Shown in pieces: positions 35,982-48,422 of a DNA stretch of 64,000 bases; the first letter of the stretch is position 1; the number at the start of each line of letters is the position of its first letter. Made by a program: the position numbers and the translations under genes. The notes under the pieces were generated by a model. It had not been told where the DNA came from. It worked only from the letters and a program-made list of their open reading frames with translations, and searched no databases. Source of the stretch: Plasmodium coatneyi (taxonomy: Eukaryota; Apicomplexa; Aconoidasida; Haemosporida; Plasmodiidae); contig NC_033563.1 of assembly GCF_001680005.1 (NCBI RefSeq), positions 1,116,001 through 1,180,000 on the forward strand, given 5' to 3'.

Positions 35982-38651
35982 CTATCGCTTCTTCTTACTA
36001 TCGTAGTCGTAAAACCAGAGGATGACATTCATGAGGAGGGTCTCCTCGAAGGCCACGTTCTTAATGGAGTGCGTGCAGTCGTCGAACAGGAAGAGCTTGG
36101 TCTTCTTCTTCAGCGCGAGGAGGCGCTTGTAGAGGGAGAGGCTATTATGGTGGGAGACACGCAAGTCATCCTTAGACGCAACAATCAAAATGGGCGTAGA
36201 AATATTCTGCACAAAATTCAGAGGAGATATTTCGTACATACTGGCATAGTCATCCCTGCTATAAAAGCAATCATATTCTGCACCCCTGTTTAGACATAAG
36301 TTTATGAAATAATCGGGGACGTCACTAGAATGAGCGGAAAGCACCCAATCGTACACTCCGTTTATGACGCAGCAGCTTTTAAATAAGTTGCACTTGGTTA
36401 GAATTGCGCATGAGGCGAACCCACCGTAGGATCCACCATACAGGTAGACATTCTCGTAGTCGCCAAAGTAATGGTAAAACTTTTTAAACGTATCCATGAT
36501 GTCTTCAATTTCGATAGAATTTACATGCCCATTTAGGATGTTTGGTTTTTCAGAAAACCCTAACGTTCCAATGTAGTTAACACACAATACGTCAAACCCA
36601 CAGGCGGCAAAAAAAATGAAGACATTTCTGTACTCATTAAGACAAGTGGAGTAGGGTCCCCCATGGATGTATAAAATAAGGTTCCTTTTATTTTTTCCAT
36701 TGAAAAGATTAAAGTTTGGTAGATGTAGTCCCTTCTTTTGCACGTCATATTGAAATTCTGCTTCACTCTCATATAGCATGTTAAAGCTGGCATTTTTTCT
36801 CCTTATATATGGATGCTTTTCATTGAAGAGGGCTGTTTCCATTTGGCTCAATAACATGAAAAGCTTCTCCGATAGGTCATTTACATTGGCGTAAATTATG
36901 CTCGTCTGCTTCTTCTTAACCGTTTCGTATGTTGTAAAGTCTAGGTTGTAACTTCGCACCTTGGTGAGGTACACGTAATCCCCACTTATGTTCGCTTCAT
37001 TGAATAGGCAGTACACCAGCACGTGGTTCAGAAGCATATTTCGGATACTCACCAACAGGTTGTCTTCCTTCACACACATAATTTCGATACTCGTGCTAAC
37101 GTCATTCTGGTTGTAAATGTTTTCTATTAAAATGCGATATACCCTTTTTGTGAACATGTGAACAGCGATGGAAATTTTGCTACAGTAGAAGATTGTGTTT
37201 AGGAAGAGGTACGGATAACAGTACCCCTTTATTTCGTTGGTGTACAACCCCCGGAAGAATGGAGTATAGCTGCCTTCCCGAATGATCACCTCCGTTTCGA
37301 TCTTCTTATAGTTGCACACGTCATCTTGATTCGGGGGAATCGCACCACTCACTGGGTGGGTGGCCGTCCCCCCCTCCACTGTGGCTACACTTGTAGAATG
37401 GTCCGCTTCGTCATACCCGTTTGTTCCATCACTGCCGTCGTCACTACCCTCTCCGCTAAAGTAAGAACCCCCCTCCCCGTGCATCTCGTGCTTCTCCCCC
37501 TGTGATACGCTTCCTTGATTTCTCCTCGCCCTCACTTTAGTGTCATCCTTCACCAGCTTTATCAGCACCAAACTGTACTCCATCAAGTGCTGCTTCGGTT
37601 CTTCACCCTTACCAAAAACGACCAAGCACGCCACGAACACGCAGGAATCGTCATGCCTAATTACGAGTGGGGAAGCTGTATGTTTGAAATTCTTTGCCGA
37701 CAATTTGGCATAGGCACACCGAATGTGATTCTTCCGATTTCGCTCACACGCCTGGCCAGTTGCCGAACCACTTCCTGCACCACCTGGAATTTCCCCCCTT
37801 TTTCCATCCCGCCTGTCAGACGGCTCTACATCCAATTCGTTCAGTGTGCACAGGTACAGATCGTTGGGTCTCACATTAAAGGCATATATCCCCAATCGGT
37901 ACGGAACGGTCCGGTAAGAGAGACACACAAAAGAAGTGTCGTCAATAAACTGGGGGCTATAATAACACCCAGACACGTCCTTCACGGTTATGCACTTTAC
38001 CGTATTGTCCATCAAATTGTAGACAAATAAATTAAAAAAGGAATAGTCGAACTGCTCTCCAAACGTGTCAGTATAAATATGGTTATTGATTTTTTTAAAA
38101 ATTTCTAAATCTTTTTTTTGCATGGAGCTACTCTCCTTTTTCAATTTCACGTCATCAGTCTCGGCGCTGTAAATCATGAGGGTGTTGCTAGCATTGAAGG
38201 AGCAAAAGGACTCATGCATGAAGAAGCGCTTATGTATATCTGTATCTATCGGTACGCTGTTCATACAGGTGTAGAAGAACTTGCCGTTGTTTCTTTCATT
38301 TTTAAATAAATGAATTCTCCTTTTTTTCTCATCATTACAGAAGAGGCATCCTACAGTACCGTCTTTCGACACGTACATTTTTAACTCCCCATCGTAGAAG
38401 CTGTTACTTATGTCTAAATCATCTTGGATGCATGAAATTTTGTAAACCTTTTCCCTGTTGCTGAGTTGGTAGTGGATTATGCACAACTGGTACATACGTA
38501 TCTCCCTCTTGTTTATGCTTCTGTTCACCTCCTTGGCGAAGAAGCACTTTTCAATCACGTTCGTTCCACAGTGGCATATGTTGTATGCCTCCTCCAGCTC
38601 CTTCATAAATGGCGGGATCTTCCTGATCCCCGGCGCGCCGTTATGCATCAT
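35982..38651 (-). CDS. S9-family serine peptidase (acylaminoacyl-peptidase-like)
   Basis: Prolyl-oligopeptidase-family (S9) serine hydrolase with an N-terminal beta-propeller-like region and a C-terminal alpha/beta hydrolase domain. It probably releases acylated or unblocked N-terminal residues from short peptides. The hydrolase domain shows the oxyanion segment LILYIHGGP, the nucleophile GGSYGG (Ser741 counted from this start), the acid ASKDDLRV (Asp829) and the base CTHSIKN (His861). The fold region before it has a low-complexity Gly/Ser/Asp insert at roughly residues 370-430. The best ATG is at 38651 (MMHNGAPGIRKIPPFMKEL), giving 889 residues. The same frame stays open upstream to about 38830 without an ATG (only a GTG at 38795), so an upstream coding exon or a longer N-terminus is possible. 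No signal peptide is seen with this start, so it is probably cytosolic. It is head-to-head with the helicase at 39505. Confidence 0.9.
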   Translation of the reverse strand: MMHNGAPGIRKIPPFMKELEEAYNICHCGTNVIEKCFFAKEVNRSINKREIRMYQLCIIHYQLSNREKVYKISCIQDDLDISNSFYDGELKMYVSKDGTVGCLFCNDEKKRRIHLFKNERNNGKFFYTCMNSVPIDTDIHKRFFMHESFCSFNASNTLMIYSAETDDVKLKKESSSMQKKDLEIFKKINNHIYTDTFGEQFDYSFFNLFVYNLMDNTVKCITVKDVSGCYYSPQFIDDTSFVCLSYRTVPYRLGIYAFNVRPNDLYLCTLNELDVEPSDRRDGKRGEIPGGAGSGSATGQACERNRKNHIRCAYAKLSAKNFKHTASPLVIRHDDSCVFVACLVVFGKGEEPKQHLMEYSLVLIKLVKDDTKVRARRNQGSVSQGEKHEMHGEGGSYFSGEGSDDGSDGTNGYDEADHSTSVATVEGGTATHPVSGAIPPNQDDVCNYKKIETEVIIREGSYTPFFRGLYTNEIKGYCYPYLFLNTIFYCSKISIAVHMFTKRVYRILIENIYNQNDVSTSIEIMCVKEDNLLVSIRNMLLNHVLVYCLFNEANISGDYVYLTKVRSYNLDFTTYETVKKKQTSIIYANVNDLSEKLFMLLSQMETALFNEKHPYIRRKNASFNMLYESEAEFQYDVQKKGLHLPNFNLFNGKNKRNLILYIHGGPYSTCLNEYRNVFIFFAACGFDVLCVNYIGTLGFSEKPNILNGHVNSIEIEDIMDTFKKFYHYFGDYENVYLYGGSYGGFASCAILTKCNLFKSCCVINGVYDWVLSAHSSDVPDYFINLCLNRGAEYDCFYSRDDYASMYEISPLNFVQNISTPILIVASKDDLRVSHHNSLSLYKRLLALKKKTKLFLFDDCTHSIKNVAFEETLLMNVILWFYDYDSKKKR

Positions 38652-39504
38652 GGACAGGGGGAAGCGTTGTGACGATATGCAATGTGGCTTCGGATTAGTT
38701 TTGCCAATTAGGTCCTCTGAATCGGGGTTACCGTCTACTTGGGGGGGGACTGCTCGCAAAAACAGATGCGTCTCTCTCCCAGAAAATAATTTCACGTGAT
38801 AGTAGGGGGTACATATGTGATGGAAGTAAATACAAAGGGGTTACCCGCAGGATACGCACAAAAAAGGTGTGGCACATCCACATAATACGGTCGGCATGCC
38901 AACCATCACAGCGCGATCTCTTGGCTGCACGCTCCTTGTTCCTACTCAATCACGCACGCATAGATTTTCATCCTCTGCTCTGCCCTGATCTCTCGTCTAG
39001 GGGTCAAACTTAACCGTCAACGTGAAGCACATCGTGTAGGTGAATCTCCAAAGAGACGCAACGCATCTTCGCCATTCTCGCTTTCACGATGAATCCATGT
39101 TGGTAATATTGTTACGCGTCAACACGAGCCAGGGGAGCATGCGCTTGTAATTCTCCCCCTCTTTTTTTTTTTTTTTTGTACATCTCCCTATGGGTGCACT
39201 GCTGCCTAAGCGACGTTTTATCTGCGGAATCGTCACCAACGCGACATGCACTTGTTGAACAGGCTTGCATGCCTGCAGTTTCCACTTACCCGTTCTGCAT
39301 TTTAATCGCCAATTTTTTTTTTTTTTTTTCCCTCTCCCCCCCATCTAGTCTATTCGTGCGCCTTTTTATCTATTTTACGCGTTTATTCAGGGGTTTCTTT
39401 TATCCAATCCCTTTATTTGTTCGCTCAGTTTCTCACGCGAAGGCATACGAGAGGGAAGCGCCCCCCAACCGCCAATCTGTGACCCTTCCCGTCGTAGCAG
39501 CCCG
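38652..39504. other. Divergent intergenic region
   Basis: About 850 bases between the S9 peptidase head and the DEFD-helicase head. Holds two T-runs (39163-39177 and 39312-39329). The part nearest 38652 may include an undetected N-terminal extension of the peptidase, because that frame is open. Otherwise nothing is recognised. Confidence 0.5.
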
Positions 39505-41893
39505 ATGAGCGGTCCGAGTGAAGATGGCTCCCCGGAGCAATGCGAGGATGCAAAGGGGGTCGAATCGGGGGACCAGGAAATGGACCCCTTGGATGAATTC
39601 ATGATGGAAATAAATAAAGTGCTCGAGGAGGAGAAACAAAAGACGGAATCGCGAGAAAAGGACGCAGAAGAAGCAGCAACCAAGTCGGCGCCCAACAAGG
39701 GCAGTAATTTTACACGTATGGAGAAGGAACCCCTTAGGGGAAGCACCCCCAACTGTGTAAGAACCTACTTTGTCAGAGAAACCAAAACTCATGGGGAAAG
39801 TAAAAGTAGTCACACCTTGGATAACCATACGGAAGAGGATGGTGGTGGACACGATGATGATAGTCTGGATGACAACGACGCCACAGCAGACATTTACGAA
39901 TTTTTAGAAAAAAAAAATGAAGAGTTGGCAAATGAAAAGAAGCGCGCAGAAGCCCACGGAGGAAAAGGAACCCACAACAGGAGCATGATGAGCGATGATT
40001 CTCAAGATGATGAAGATAACTTCTTCCAAAACGGAAGAGACAGCAACAGGGAAAATGAAACAATTGAAAATGATATAAACTACGATGAGGTGCAGCTGGA
40101 GCACTTTAACAAAGACATGTTTGTCACGGATGACAGCATCACAGATTTTACCTTGGAAGAAAGTGTCGAATACAAGAAAAAAAATAACATCACAACTATC
40201 GGATTCAGTGTTCCCAAACCCCTTTTTTCATTTTTGCAATTAAAAAATGTAATAGATAAGGAAGTGTTGGAAAATATGTACAATTCGTCCATAAGCATCC
40301 TGTCCCCCATTCAGAGTATTGTCATTCCTATCTTTTTAAGTGGTCGGGATTTTATAGCCAGTAGCAGAACAGGTTCAGGAAAAACCCTCTCCTTCATCAT
40401 ATCTTTGATTATTCACTTGGGACATTACAAACAAATTGAGAAGGAAAAAAAAGGAAAAAATTTCCACGAAAAAAGTGACCCTCCGGAAGAGGAACACACA
40501 GTGACATCCCCACCGGGGGTACCACCATCATCATTGCCTTCCAAACAAGGTAAAGGCAACGCCTCATCCCATGCGCTCATACTAACGCCGACTAGAGAAT
40601 TGTGTGTGCAAATATATGACCAAATTAATAAACTCTGTTTGAACAAATTAAAATCGTGTATCCTGTTCAACGGAATAAATTACAAAAATGCATATGAGGA
40701 CATTCACCGAGGAGTGGATATCATAATTGCAAATGTAAAAACGTTAATCAATTTTGTTAATAAAAAATATTTCACCCTTTACAAAATAAAGTATGTCATT
40801 TTGGACGAATTTGACCGACTTTTTTCGAGGCAGTTTGTCCACTCCGTCACATCCATACTTAGGAATATAAGGCCAGACGCGATGAAGGGATTTTTTTCCT
40901 CCACCTTTTCGGAGCAATCATGTGAACTGGCAAAGCCATACTTAAATAAAAAATTCATCATCATCAAGGTGGGCGAGAACAACATTTTAATAGATAAAAA
41001 ATTTTACATCCTAGAAGACCATGCCAAGTATGACTGTTTGCTCAGTTGTGTGCATGCCTGCGCCCCAAGTGGCCAAGGATTTATTTTTTGCAACAGCAAA
41101 AAAAATGTAATGGTTTTATATGAAAAATTGAAAAGGGAAATTACCCTCAGGCACATATCGTTCGACTACATTTATGGAGACATAGACCAGACGGAGAGGC
41201 TATACAAATTAGACTGCCTGAAGAAAAAGAAAACGCAAGTGTTGATCAGCACGGACCTGATGGCACGCGGCATCGACATCATCGACTTGAACTTCGTCAT
41301 CAACTATGACTGTCCCAACGACATCTTCGTCTACGTGCACAGGATAGGCAGATGTTCCCGGATGAACAACCGGGGTGAGGAGAGCAACGGGAGTGAAACA
41401 GCAGAGCAATTATGCACTTTCACCCGTTCACCACGTCACTACTTTAGTGCGTATTTTGGCGCAGCTAGCCAAAATAGTACACACACAAAAGAGCCCATTT
41501 TCACCTGAACAGCAATATTTTTTTTTTTTTTTTTTTTTTTTCGCAGGACAAGCCATAACGTTCATACAGCCATCCGAAAAAAGAATTGCCTTCCTCATTT
41601 ACAGCCACTTAAATAACAAAAAGGAAAAAGTGGATCAAGAGCTGGAAGACTTTATTCGTAGGAACAACCTCCATAATGATGCCCAAATGAAAAAAGTGAA
41701 AAGAAAAATGAACGACTCCATCTTTGACGTGTCGCAGAAGAAGGTAAAACTTCCGGGGGAGAACAAATCCATGTTGACTGACTTTGCCTTTAAAAAAATG
41801 TCCCGTCCATCCAGAAGTGATGAAGAAGCTTTAAAAAATTTGAAGGTCTTTACGCCGAATGACGTTTTGACATCCTCCGATGAGGACTACTGA
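39505..41893 (+). CDS. DEAD-box RNA helicase with divergent DEFD and SST motifs
   Basis: RNA helicase of the DEAD-box superfamily, 738 residues in two exons (39505-41374 and 41547-41893). The role is probably ribosome biogenesis or RNA remodelling, inferred from family only. Residues 1-215 are acidic low complexity. The helicase core has a Q motif (ILSPIQSIVIPIF), Walker A SSRTGSGKT at 286-294, PTRELCVQ, motif II as DEFD (434-437) instead of DEAD, motif III as SST (465-467) instead of SAT, then GFIFCNSKKN, ISTDLMARGIDI and HRIGRCSR in place of HRIGRTGR. An insert of about 50 residues (EKKGKNFHEKS onward, Pro/Ser-rich) lies between motifs I and Ia. The C-terminal tail is Lys-rich and ends DVLTSSDEDY. 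The intron contains a T24 run and splits Gly. The first two motif II residues (Asp434, Glu435) remain, so ATPase activity is possible. The exact orthologue was not identified. Confidence 0.92.
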
Positions 41894-42343
41894 AAGGGGT
41901 TAGTTCGCCCCCATCATTGCAAATTCCCCAATTTGGAAAACAAGAACCGCTGCGTTGGATAGCGGCACGTGTGTGCACATAAGCATGTGCCTAACTTGCC
42001 TCTTCCACGGACCTCATTGAACAAATGGGCAAACGAAACAAGCGGGAAAGTGCTCCCCGTGTGCGCGGGTGCTTTGAAAATGCAAAGAGGGGAAAATGAA
42101 AAACAAAAAACATCTGACAAAAGGGATGGAAAACAAGTGACAAATGAGGGACAAATTTGAGCACCGCAAAGGTGCAACTTTTAGGGGCAACAAATTTTCA
42201 ACATTGATCATTCGACGGGGATAAATGAGGGAACCACGCGCAGCATTCAAGCAGGCCCCAATATTCCCCTCCACGCAAAGGACTAACAAAAAAAAAAAAA
42301 ACGGAGCACAAAAGAACAGCTCCCCCATTGCTGCGCTTCTGCC
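41894..42343. other. Tail-to-tail intergenic spacer
   Basis: 450 bases between the helicase stop and the stop of the coiled-coil gene. No gene or repeat beyond an A13 run at about 42289-42301. Both 3' UTRs lie here. Confidence 0.5.
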
Positions 42344-45300
42344 TCATGGAATACTATCCGTGTACTCCTTCTGCAGGTTGTTCAGCAGCTCGTTCACCTT
42401 GGTCATTTTTTTGGCTGCCTTCTCCTTCTGCTTTTTGTTTTCTTCCAGCAGTATGTACATTTCCATGTCTCTCTTTTTTATTTTCTTATTTGCGCCTTCC
42501 AGCAATTTGCTTAGCTTGGCGATTTCGTTTTTGTTCATCTACAGGGGGAGGGTCAATAGGACGCGCCGGGGGTGAAGAAGAGACCACGCAAGTATGTACG
42601 TGAATACGTGCACACATTTATGTACGTCCGCAGAACGTACATGCCGCACGCAAAAAAAAAAAAAAACTCACATTGTTATCCTCGTGCAGCTCCTTGCACC
42701 TCCTCTGTATGGCGTACACCTCCTTGTCCTTCTCCTCCACGACGTCCTTAATTTTGCATTCGTATTCGTTGCTGCGGAGGGGAAACAGGAAAAGTGGCAG
42801 CGCAGTCCGGTGTAGACTTAATCAAATCGGCAGCGTGTTTGCCAAGGGGACTTTTTTTTTTTTTCATTCTTTTTTTTTTTTTTTGCAAAGTACCAGAAGG
42901 ACTCCTTAATGTTTTCAATTTCCTTGTGTGTGTATTCTATCACTTCATCCTTCACCTTCAGTTTATTTTTCAGTTCCTTGATCTGCAACGGGATTCAAAA
43001 AAGAAAAAGGAGGGTGGTAACATAGGAAGGGTTGCCTTTTCACAAAAATGCCAACCCAGAACGGTGTTATACATTTCCGCTAATTGTGCTTTTATTTTAA
43101 ACACTGTATTTTAGTACACTCAAGGTTGAACGGGGTGTGCGTGCTCCGTGTGAGCGCTTCTCACCTCTTCTTCACACTTCTTATACTTGGCGTGGGCTAA
43201 TTCACACTTTCGCAGGTAGTCGTCTAGCTCATTTTCGTACTTTGAAATTAAACTTTTTTTTTCACTTTTATAATCGTCCAGAAGCTTTTTGTAGTCGCGC
43301 TCGATCTTTTTAACTTCGAGCACTTTTTTCTTCACTTCTTCGTCCTTGTTGGTGAGGTCCGTTTTTAGCTTCTGCGGGGGTTAAGTGCGGGGGTGAGGGG
43401 AATCGTGTAGGTGCACTTTAATCATTCGAGCGGTTACTGCGTGCAGAGGCACAAACCAGTCACTTGCTCGTTCGTTCGCTTCTTCCCTGCACTAACCTCC
43501 ACGTTGGCCGTGACGTCCTCCGTAATTTTATTCTTAACGCGGATGTTCGTGCTGAGCTCTTCGTTCTCCTTGGAAAGTCTGGTCAAACTTTCGTCCAAGT
43601 CTGTTTTGTCCTTATGCAACTTTTCGATGAGGGTCTCTTTTTCCTTGAGCTGCGCCTGAAGCGTGTCTTTCTCCTCAACCAAACTTTTTTGTTCCTGTAG
43701 AAGCTGGTTATGTGCAGATAGGGGGACGTAGTTTTCCTCCACGTCTTTTTTAATATATGCAAAAGCGTCTTTCTTTAGCTGTTCGTTTTCATTCCTCATT
43801 TTGAGGTAAGCAACTTTGATGTTTTTCAATCCTTTAATGAATTTATCCTTCTCTTCATTGTACGTTTTCATTTCTTTGATTAGGACTTCATTAACGTTTA
43901 GAAGATTTTGCGCTTTTTTTTTTAAGTCTTCATTTGTTGTTTTAACATCATCGAGTTCTTCCTTTAGGGAGTTTTTCTCTTCCTGCAGTTCGTTGTATGT
44001 GTTTTGAAAGGCTTCCTCCAACGAATGTACTTTCTGTGCGAAGTTATTTTTTTCCTTCTGCATAGATTGATTCTTTTCTCTTTCAATTTCCTCCATCTTT
44101 GTTTTATTTTTCACTTCATTCTCCTTCAACCTGGAGATGATTTTTTTATTCCTACTTTTTAACCGTTCGCATTCTTTAATGAATTTATTTTTTTCCTTGC
44201 TCAGATTTTGTATGACTTCCTTTTCCTTGCAGTAGAGTGTGTTTTGCTCTTCCAGTTTGTCTTCCAGGTCTTTGATGTGTTCTTTCAGCTTCTGTACTTC
44301 CTTCCCACTTTTGGAGGTCATTTCGTCCAGCATTTCTTTCACTTTTCCATTTTCGTTCATGTAGTCTTCCATCTTGCGCTTCATCTCATGTAGCTCATTT
44401 TGCAAGGCGTCTTTTTCGCCCTGCTGGGTCAGACATTTTCCCTCAATTTGATCCTTTTCCAATACCAACTTTGAGTGTTTCTCCTCCAATTTGGAAAACT
44501 CCTCCCTCAGTTTGGTTACTTCTTCCTTCAGTTTGACTAACTCCACCTCCTGTTCGTTTTTTTCCCTTTGGAGATTTCCTATCTGATCGTTAATTTTCCC
44601 ATTTTCTGCACTGAGAATGTTGCACTGCTCCTGCATTTGTGCCTTCTCATTTAGGAGCACGTCTATCTCCTTTTTCATTTTTTCATTCTCCATGCTTAAC
44701 TCCTTCTGGCTTTGGACCAATTCTACCTTGCCGTTCATAATATTTTTTTCGTTCTGCAGCAGACTTTCCACTTTGTAATGCAACTCCTTGTTTTCCCTCC
44801 CTAGTTGTTCCACTTGATTAATCAGATCGTTGTTTTTTTTTTTCTCTTTTTGATAATTGTTCTCTACTTCTTTCCACTTCTCCTCGTCTACCTCCCTTTC
44901 GTGCATGACTTTCTTCATTTTGTTTTCCATTTTGTTTAGCTGATCGGTGTAGCTCCTCACATCCCCTTCAAGTGTTTTAATTTTACTGTCCTTTTCAGTG
45001 ATGAGGTCTTGTTGCGTTTTTAATTTCGCCTTCACATGTTCCACTCGCTCGATATTCTGCCTTAACATATCATCGATGTCATTTTTGTACTGCTTCAAAA
45101 TGGTCTCATTAAAGGTGACGATTTTCTCCTTCTCCTTTATGATCTCTTTTAACATGTAAATTTCGGAGTCCTTCTTTTTTAGGAAAAGGACATATTCGTT
45201 CATTTTGTTCTCAAATTGGATCTTACTCATGGCAAATTGCTCGTTCATATATTTTACTACTTTCTCAAATCTTGTCAACTTTTTTTCTTTGCTGGTACAT

Positions 45301-47807
45301 GTGTCCTTTAACTTTTTCAGGTCCATTATCATGTGGTCGATTTTCTTTTCGTACTCCCTAATTAGTGTTAATTTTGTTTTATATTTTTCCTTGTTTTTGT
45401 GAAATGTCTTTTCCATTTTTTTGTATCTAACCATTTCTCTTTGTAGGCTTTTCACTTCCCGTTTGAGTTGGACGTTCCTTTCGGAGAGCAGCTCCACGTG
45501 GACAGGATGCTCTTCGATCGTTCCCTCGATCGTCAATTCACCGGGGGGACCCCTCTTACGTGCCCTTGGGTGAGGAAACTCCTTTGGTGTGTTCGACTTG
45601 GACCATTCGTCTGGAGTACCCGCATTGTTCACATCATCTGCATCCACAGCGTCGTCTTCATCAACTTCTACATCTTCTTTTTCTGCTTCCCCCTTTGACC
45701 CTTTCGCACAACCAGCTTCGTCCATTTCGAAGCTGCTCGACGAGTCCTTCCTTCGCTGCGCCGTTTCACCTCCCACCTCTTCATCGCTCTGAGTGACCTC
45801 CTGCCGAAGCAGACTCTTCAAGTTGTGCAATTTGCTCAGGTAGTGATCAAACTCCAAATGGTTCTCATCCTCCCCATTACTGTCATTGGAGTTTATTATG
45901 TTCTTCACTTCTTCGGAGAGGTCTCCATATGGGGGGTTCCCCACGATGCCCTTCGTGTTCTCCACCTGGTTCTGAAAGTTAGGACTCGTCCAAGTGCCTT
46001 CATTCTGAGTTGCACCGTTGTGCTTATCCCCCCCTTTATTGTTCAAGTTATCGATATTTTGCTTGAGTAAAATTTTCCTTCTTATTTTCTCCTCCCGTTC
46101 GACTTCATCTTTGCCAGATGGAACACCCGTCTCGGTGGAGCTGTTACATTCGTTAAATACAACTCCATCCTGATTGTTCTTTTTTTCATTTTCGGTGGAT
46201 TCCATTTTTGCCGTCTCTACGATCGGTTCGCAATTTTCGTCTGCAGGGACTTCCCCCACGGGGGTGTCCACAAAGATGGGATTACTCTCCCCGTCGTCAC
46301 CGCTGATCCGTTCTCCGCTACTGGGATGGTCCTCACTACTCACCCGTTGTCCATTACTGGGAACGCTCCTATCATGGCCGTCAAAATGCTCAGAATAGGT
46401 TTTTCCTTTTTTTCCATTCCTTTTTTTTTTCTTCCTTTTTTTAACTTTATTTGGAGTGTTCCTCTTGTCCTCTGCGTCCTCCCCATCAACCGCGTTAGAC
46501 ATGCGCTTGTCATCATGTGGCATTTCACTGGCAACGTCATTTGTGCAACCTGTTTCTTCTTCCCCCCCTACTTCCCCCTCCTGCGGATTATCAGTGGGTT
46601 CCTCATCCTTACTATGGTGACTTTCGTTTTTCCCCTCCTCATCAACATCGCTTAGAGAGAAGTTGTACCTCCTGTACTTCTCCTTTATCTTTTGCAGGTC
46701 TAGGTACTCACGCTCGTTGCTGTCATTAGGGGCATCTCCCTCCGCAACAGAGGCAGACACTTCACCGTTCATAGCACCCCCCCCAGTAGGGTCGTTAAAA
46801 ACATATTCGCTCTCCAAAAAAGGAGCGTTCCTCTCCTGAACAAACGGGTCCATTACACTCTTCCCCGTTTCTTCACCCTCCACGTCATCATCAAATGGTT
46901 CATAAATTGCATCATTATCGAAATTGCCTGTATCGTCAAAATTATAATTTTTTAAATTCTGCAACACATCTAGTATGTTTTTTATTTCGTCGTCGTCTTC
47001 GCTGTCTGGTTGTTTATCGTTCTGTTCGGGAGGGTTCATTCGTCCCACTCCCTCCTCCTGGTCACTCGATACAAAATGGGAGCCGCGTGGGCAGTTCGAA
47101 GTGTTGTTTCCGGTGTTTTGGGTACTGTTCGAGTCGGCACCTGCCAAAGCAGCGTCGACCCAATTGTCATCCTCCAACCCTCCATCCATGCAATTTGCAC
47201 GTGCAGCGTACACAGAATATGCGGCGTCACCACCACTGTATTGGCGATGTTGTTCGGTTCTTCCCTCCAGGGGTACCTCCTCACAGAAGCTGACACCCAT
47301 GTGCACAATTTCGTCCTCCTCCCCAATTGAGCTGTGCATCCGATCAGCCTCTCTTGTGATGCCTCCCCGTCTTTGCCTCTGATATGCAGTCTCAGGTAGC
47401 GGACTGGAAGAACGAATCATCCCTTCACTCTCCTCCTTCACCGGATCTGATTCGTCATTCACATCTATGTTGTTCAGGTAACTTTCTCCTTCATCAGTTC
47501 TCAGTTTGGAATGACTAAACGGTGGATCGTCCACATTGCTATTCCATTGTGGAGCTTCAAAAGGGTTCGTCCCTCTGCCATTGGCATTGGAGTGGGTTTC
47601 GGTCCTACAGCTGGAATCGTCAACAATACTGGCTGCTTCACTAAGCATGCTGGCTTCATCAGCAGCGGTAGTAGTTGCATTTTCCTGTTTATCACTTAGG
47701 TAACATAACCGCGCCCCTTTTTTTTTTGCTTCATCAGCTGGCTTACACAAACCCTTCCCCCTCCTGCTCTCCTTAATTTTATACACACACCCAATTCTTC
47801 TCTCCAT
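42344..47807 (-). CDS. Long coiled-coil protein, unknown function
   Basis: Conserved protein of 1633 residues in five exons: 43497-47807, 43165-43371, 42894-42982, 42672-42771 and 42344-42538. Phases are consistent at every junction; the exon 3 donor TG|GTACTT splits a Cys codon. Residues 1 to about 760 are acidic low complexity with many Asn/Asp/Glu/Gly/Ser residues and two Lys-rich runs (KVKKRKKKKRNGKKGK). From about 770 to the end the sequence is almost continuous heptad coiled coil, dominated by Glu, Lys, Leu, Asn and Gln (for example LREEFSKLEEKHSKLVLEK), like golgin, kinesin-tail or centrosomal scaffolds. No motor head, membrane segment or signal peptide is present. A cytoskeletal or centriolar-plaque scaffold is plausible; no specific function can be assigned. 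The four small 3' exons continue the coil, which supports the splicing model. Confidence 0.88.
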
Positions 47808-48387
47808 TTTGTTGTGAGCAGTTTGCCTTACCGGGTAGGTTTACATTAGTGTAGCTCCCATGTTAGTTTTCTTTCGCCATAGCAGGTGCTACAACTGTTT
47901 GAACACTCACTGGACGAAGCGACACCGACGGGCAGGGGGCCCCTTCCGATTGGACAATTTCACGCAAGTGCAACCACAACTGCAGTTATTCTTGTCCACT
48001 CGTGGGGAAATCCTTTCCTGTGTTCGCGTTTCGTCCAGGCTGCCTCGTTCAGATTTATTTCTCCCCTTCCTCACACCTCACCAACGGACAAAATTTGTTC
48101 AGTCCCTTGGGCTGCGAAAAGGCCTTTGGACTGCGCCCTTCGCTCAAAATGGCGCTGCCTTGAATGAGCAGGGGCAATGTGCACAATAAAAAAAAAGGCA
48201 TACATAAACAGGCACACACGTATACACATATATATGCATATGCGTACACATGCAAGAGAACACATCGCCGCTTGGCACAAAAAACGCGCTAGGGATAAAA
48301 CGAAAAAAAAAGAAAAAGGAATTATCTTCCTGTGGGAAGCTTTCCTCTTCTCGGGAGAATCGAATAATACGTACATTTCCAACTTGC

Positions 48388-48422
<35 letters not shown>

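Noticed and set aside
43411..47699. Plus-strand open frames opposite the coiled-coil gene
   Set aside because: Shadows of Lys/Glu-rich coding sequence, which reads as Phe/Leu/Ser on the other strand and mimics membrane segments.
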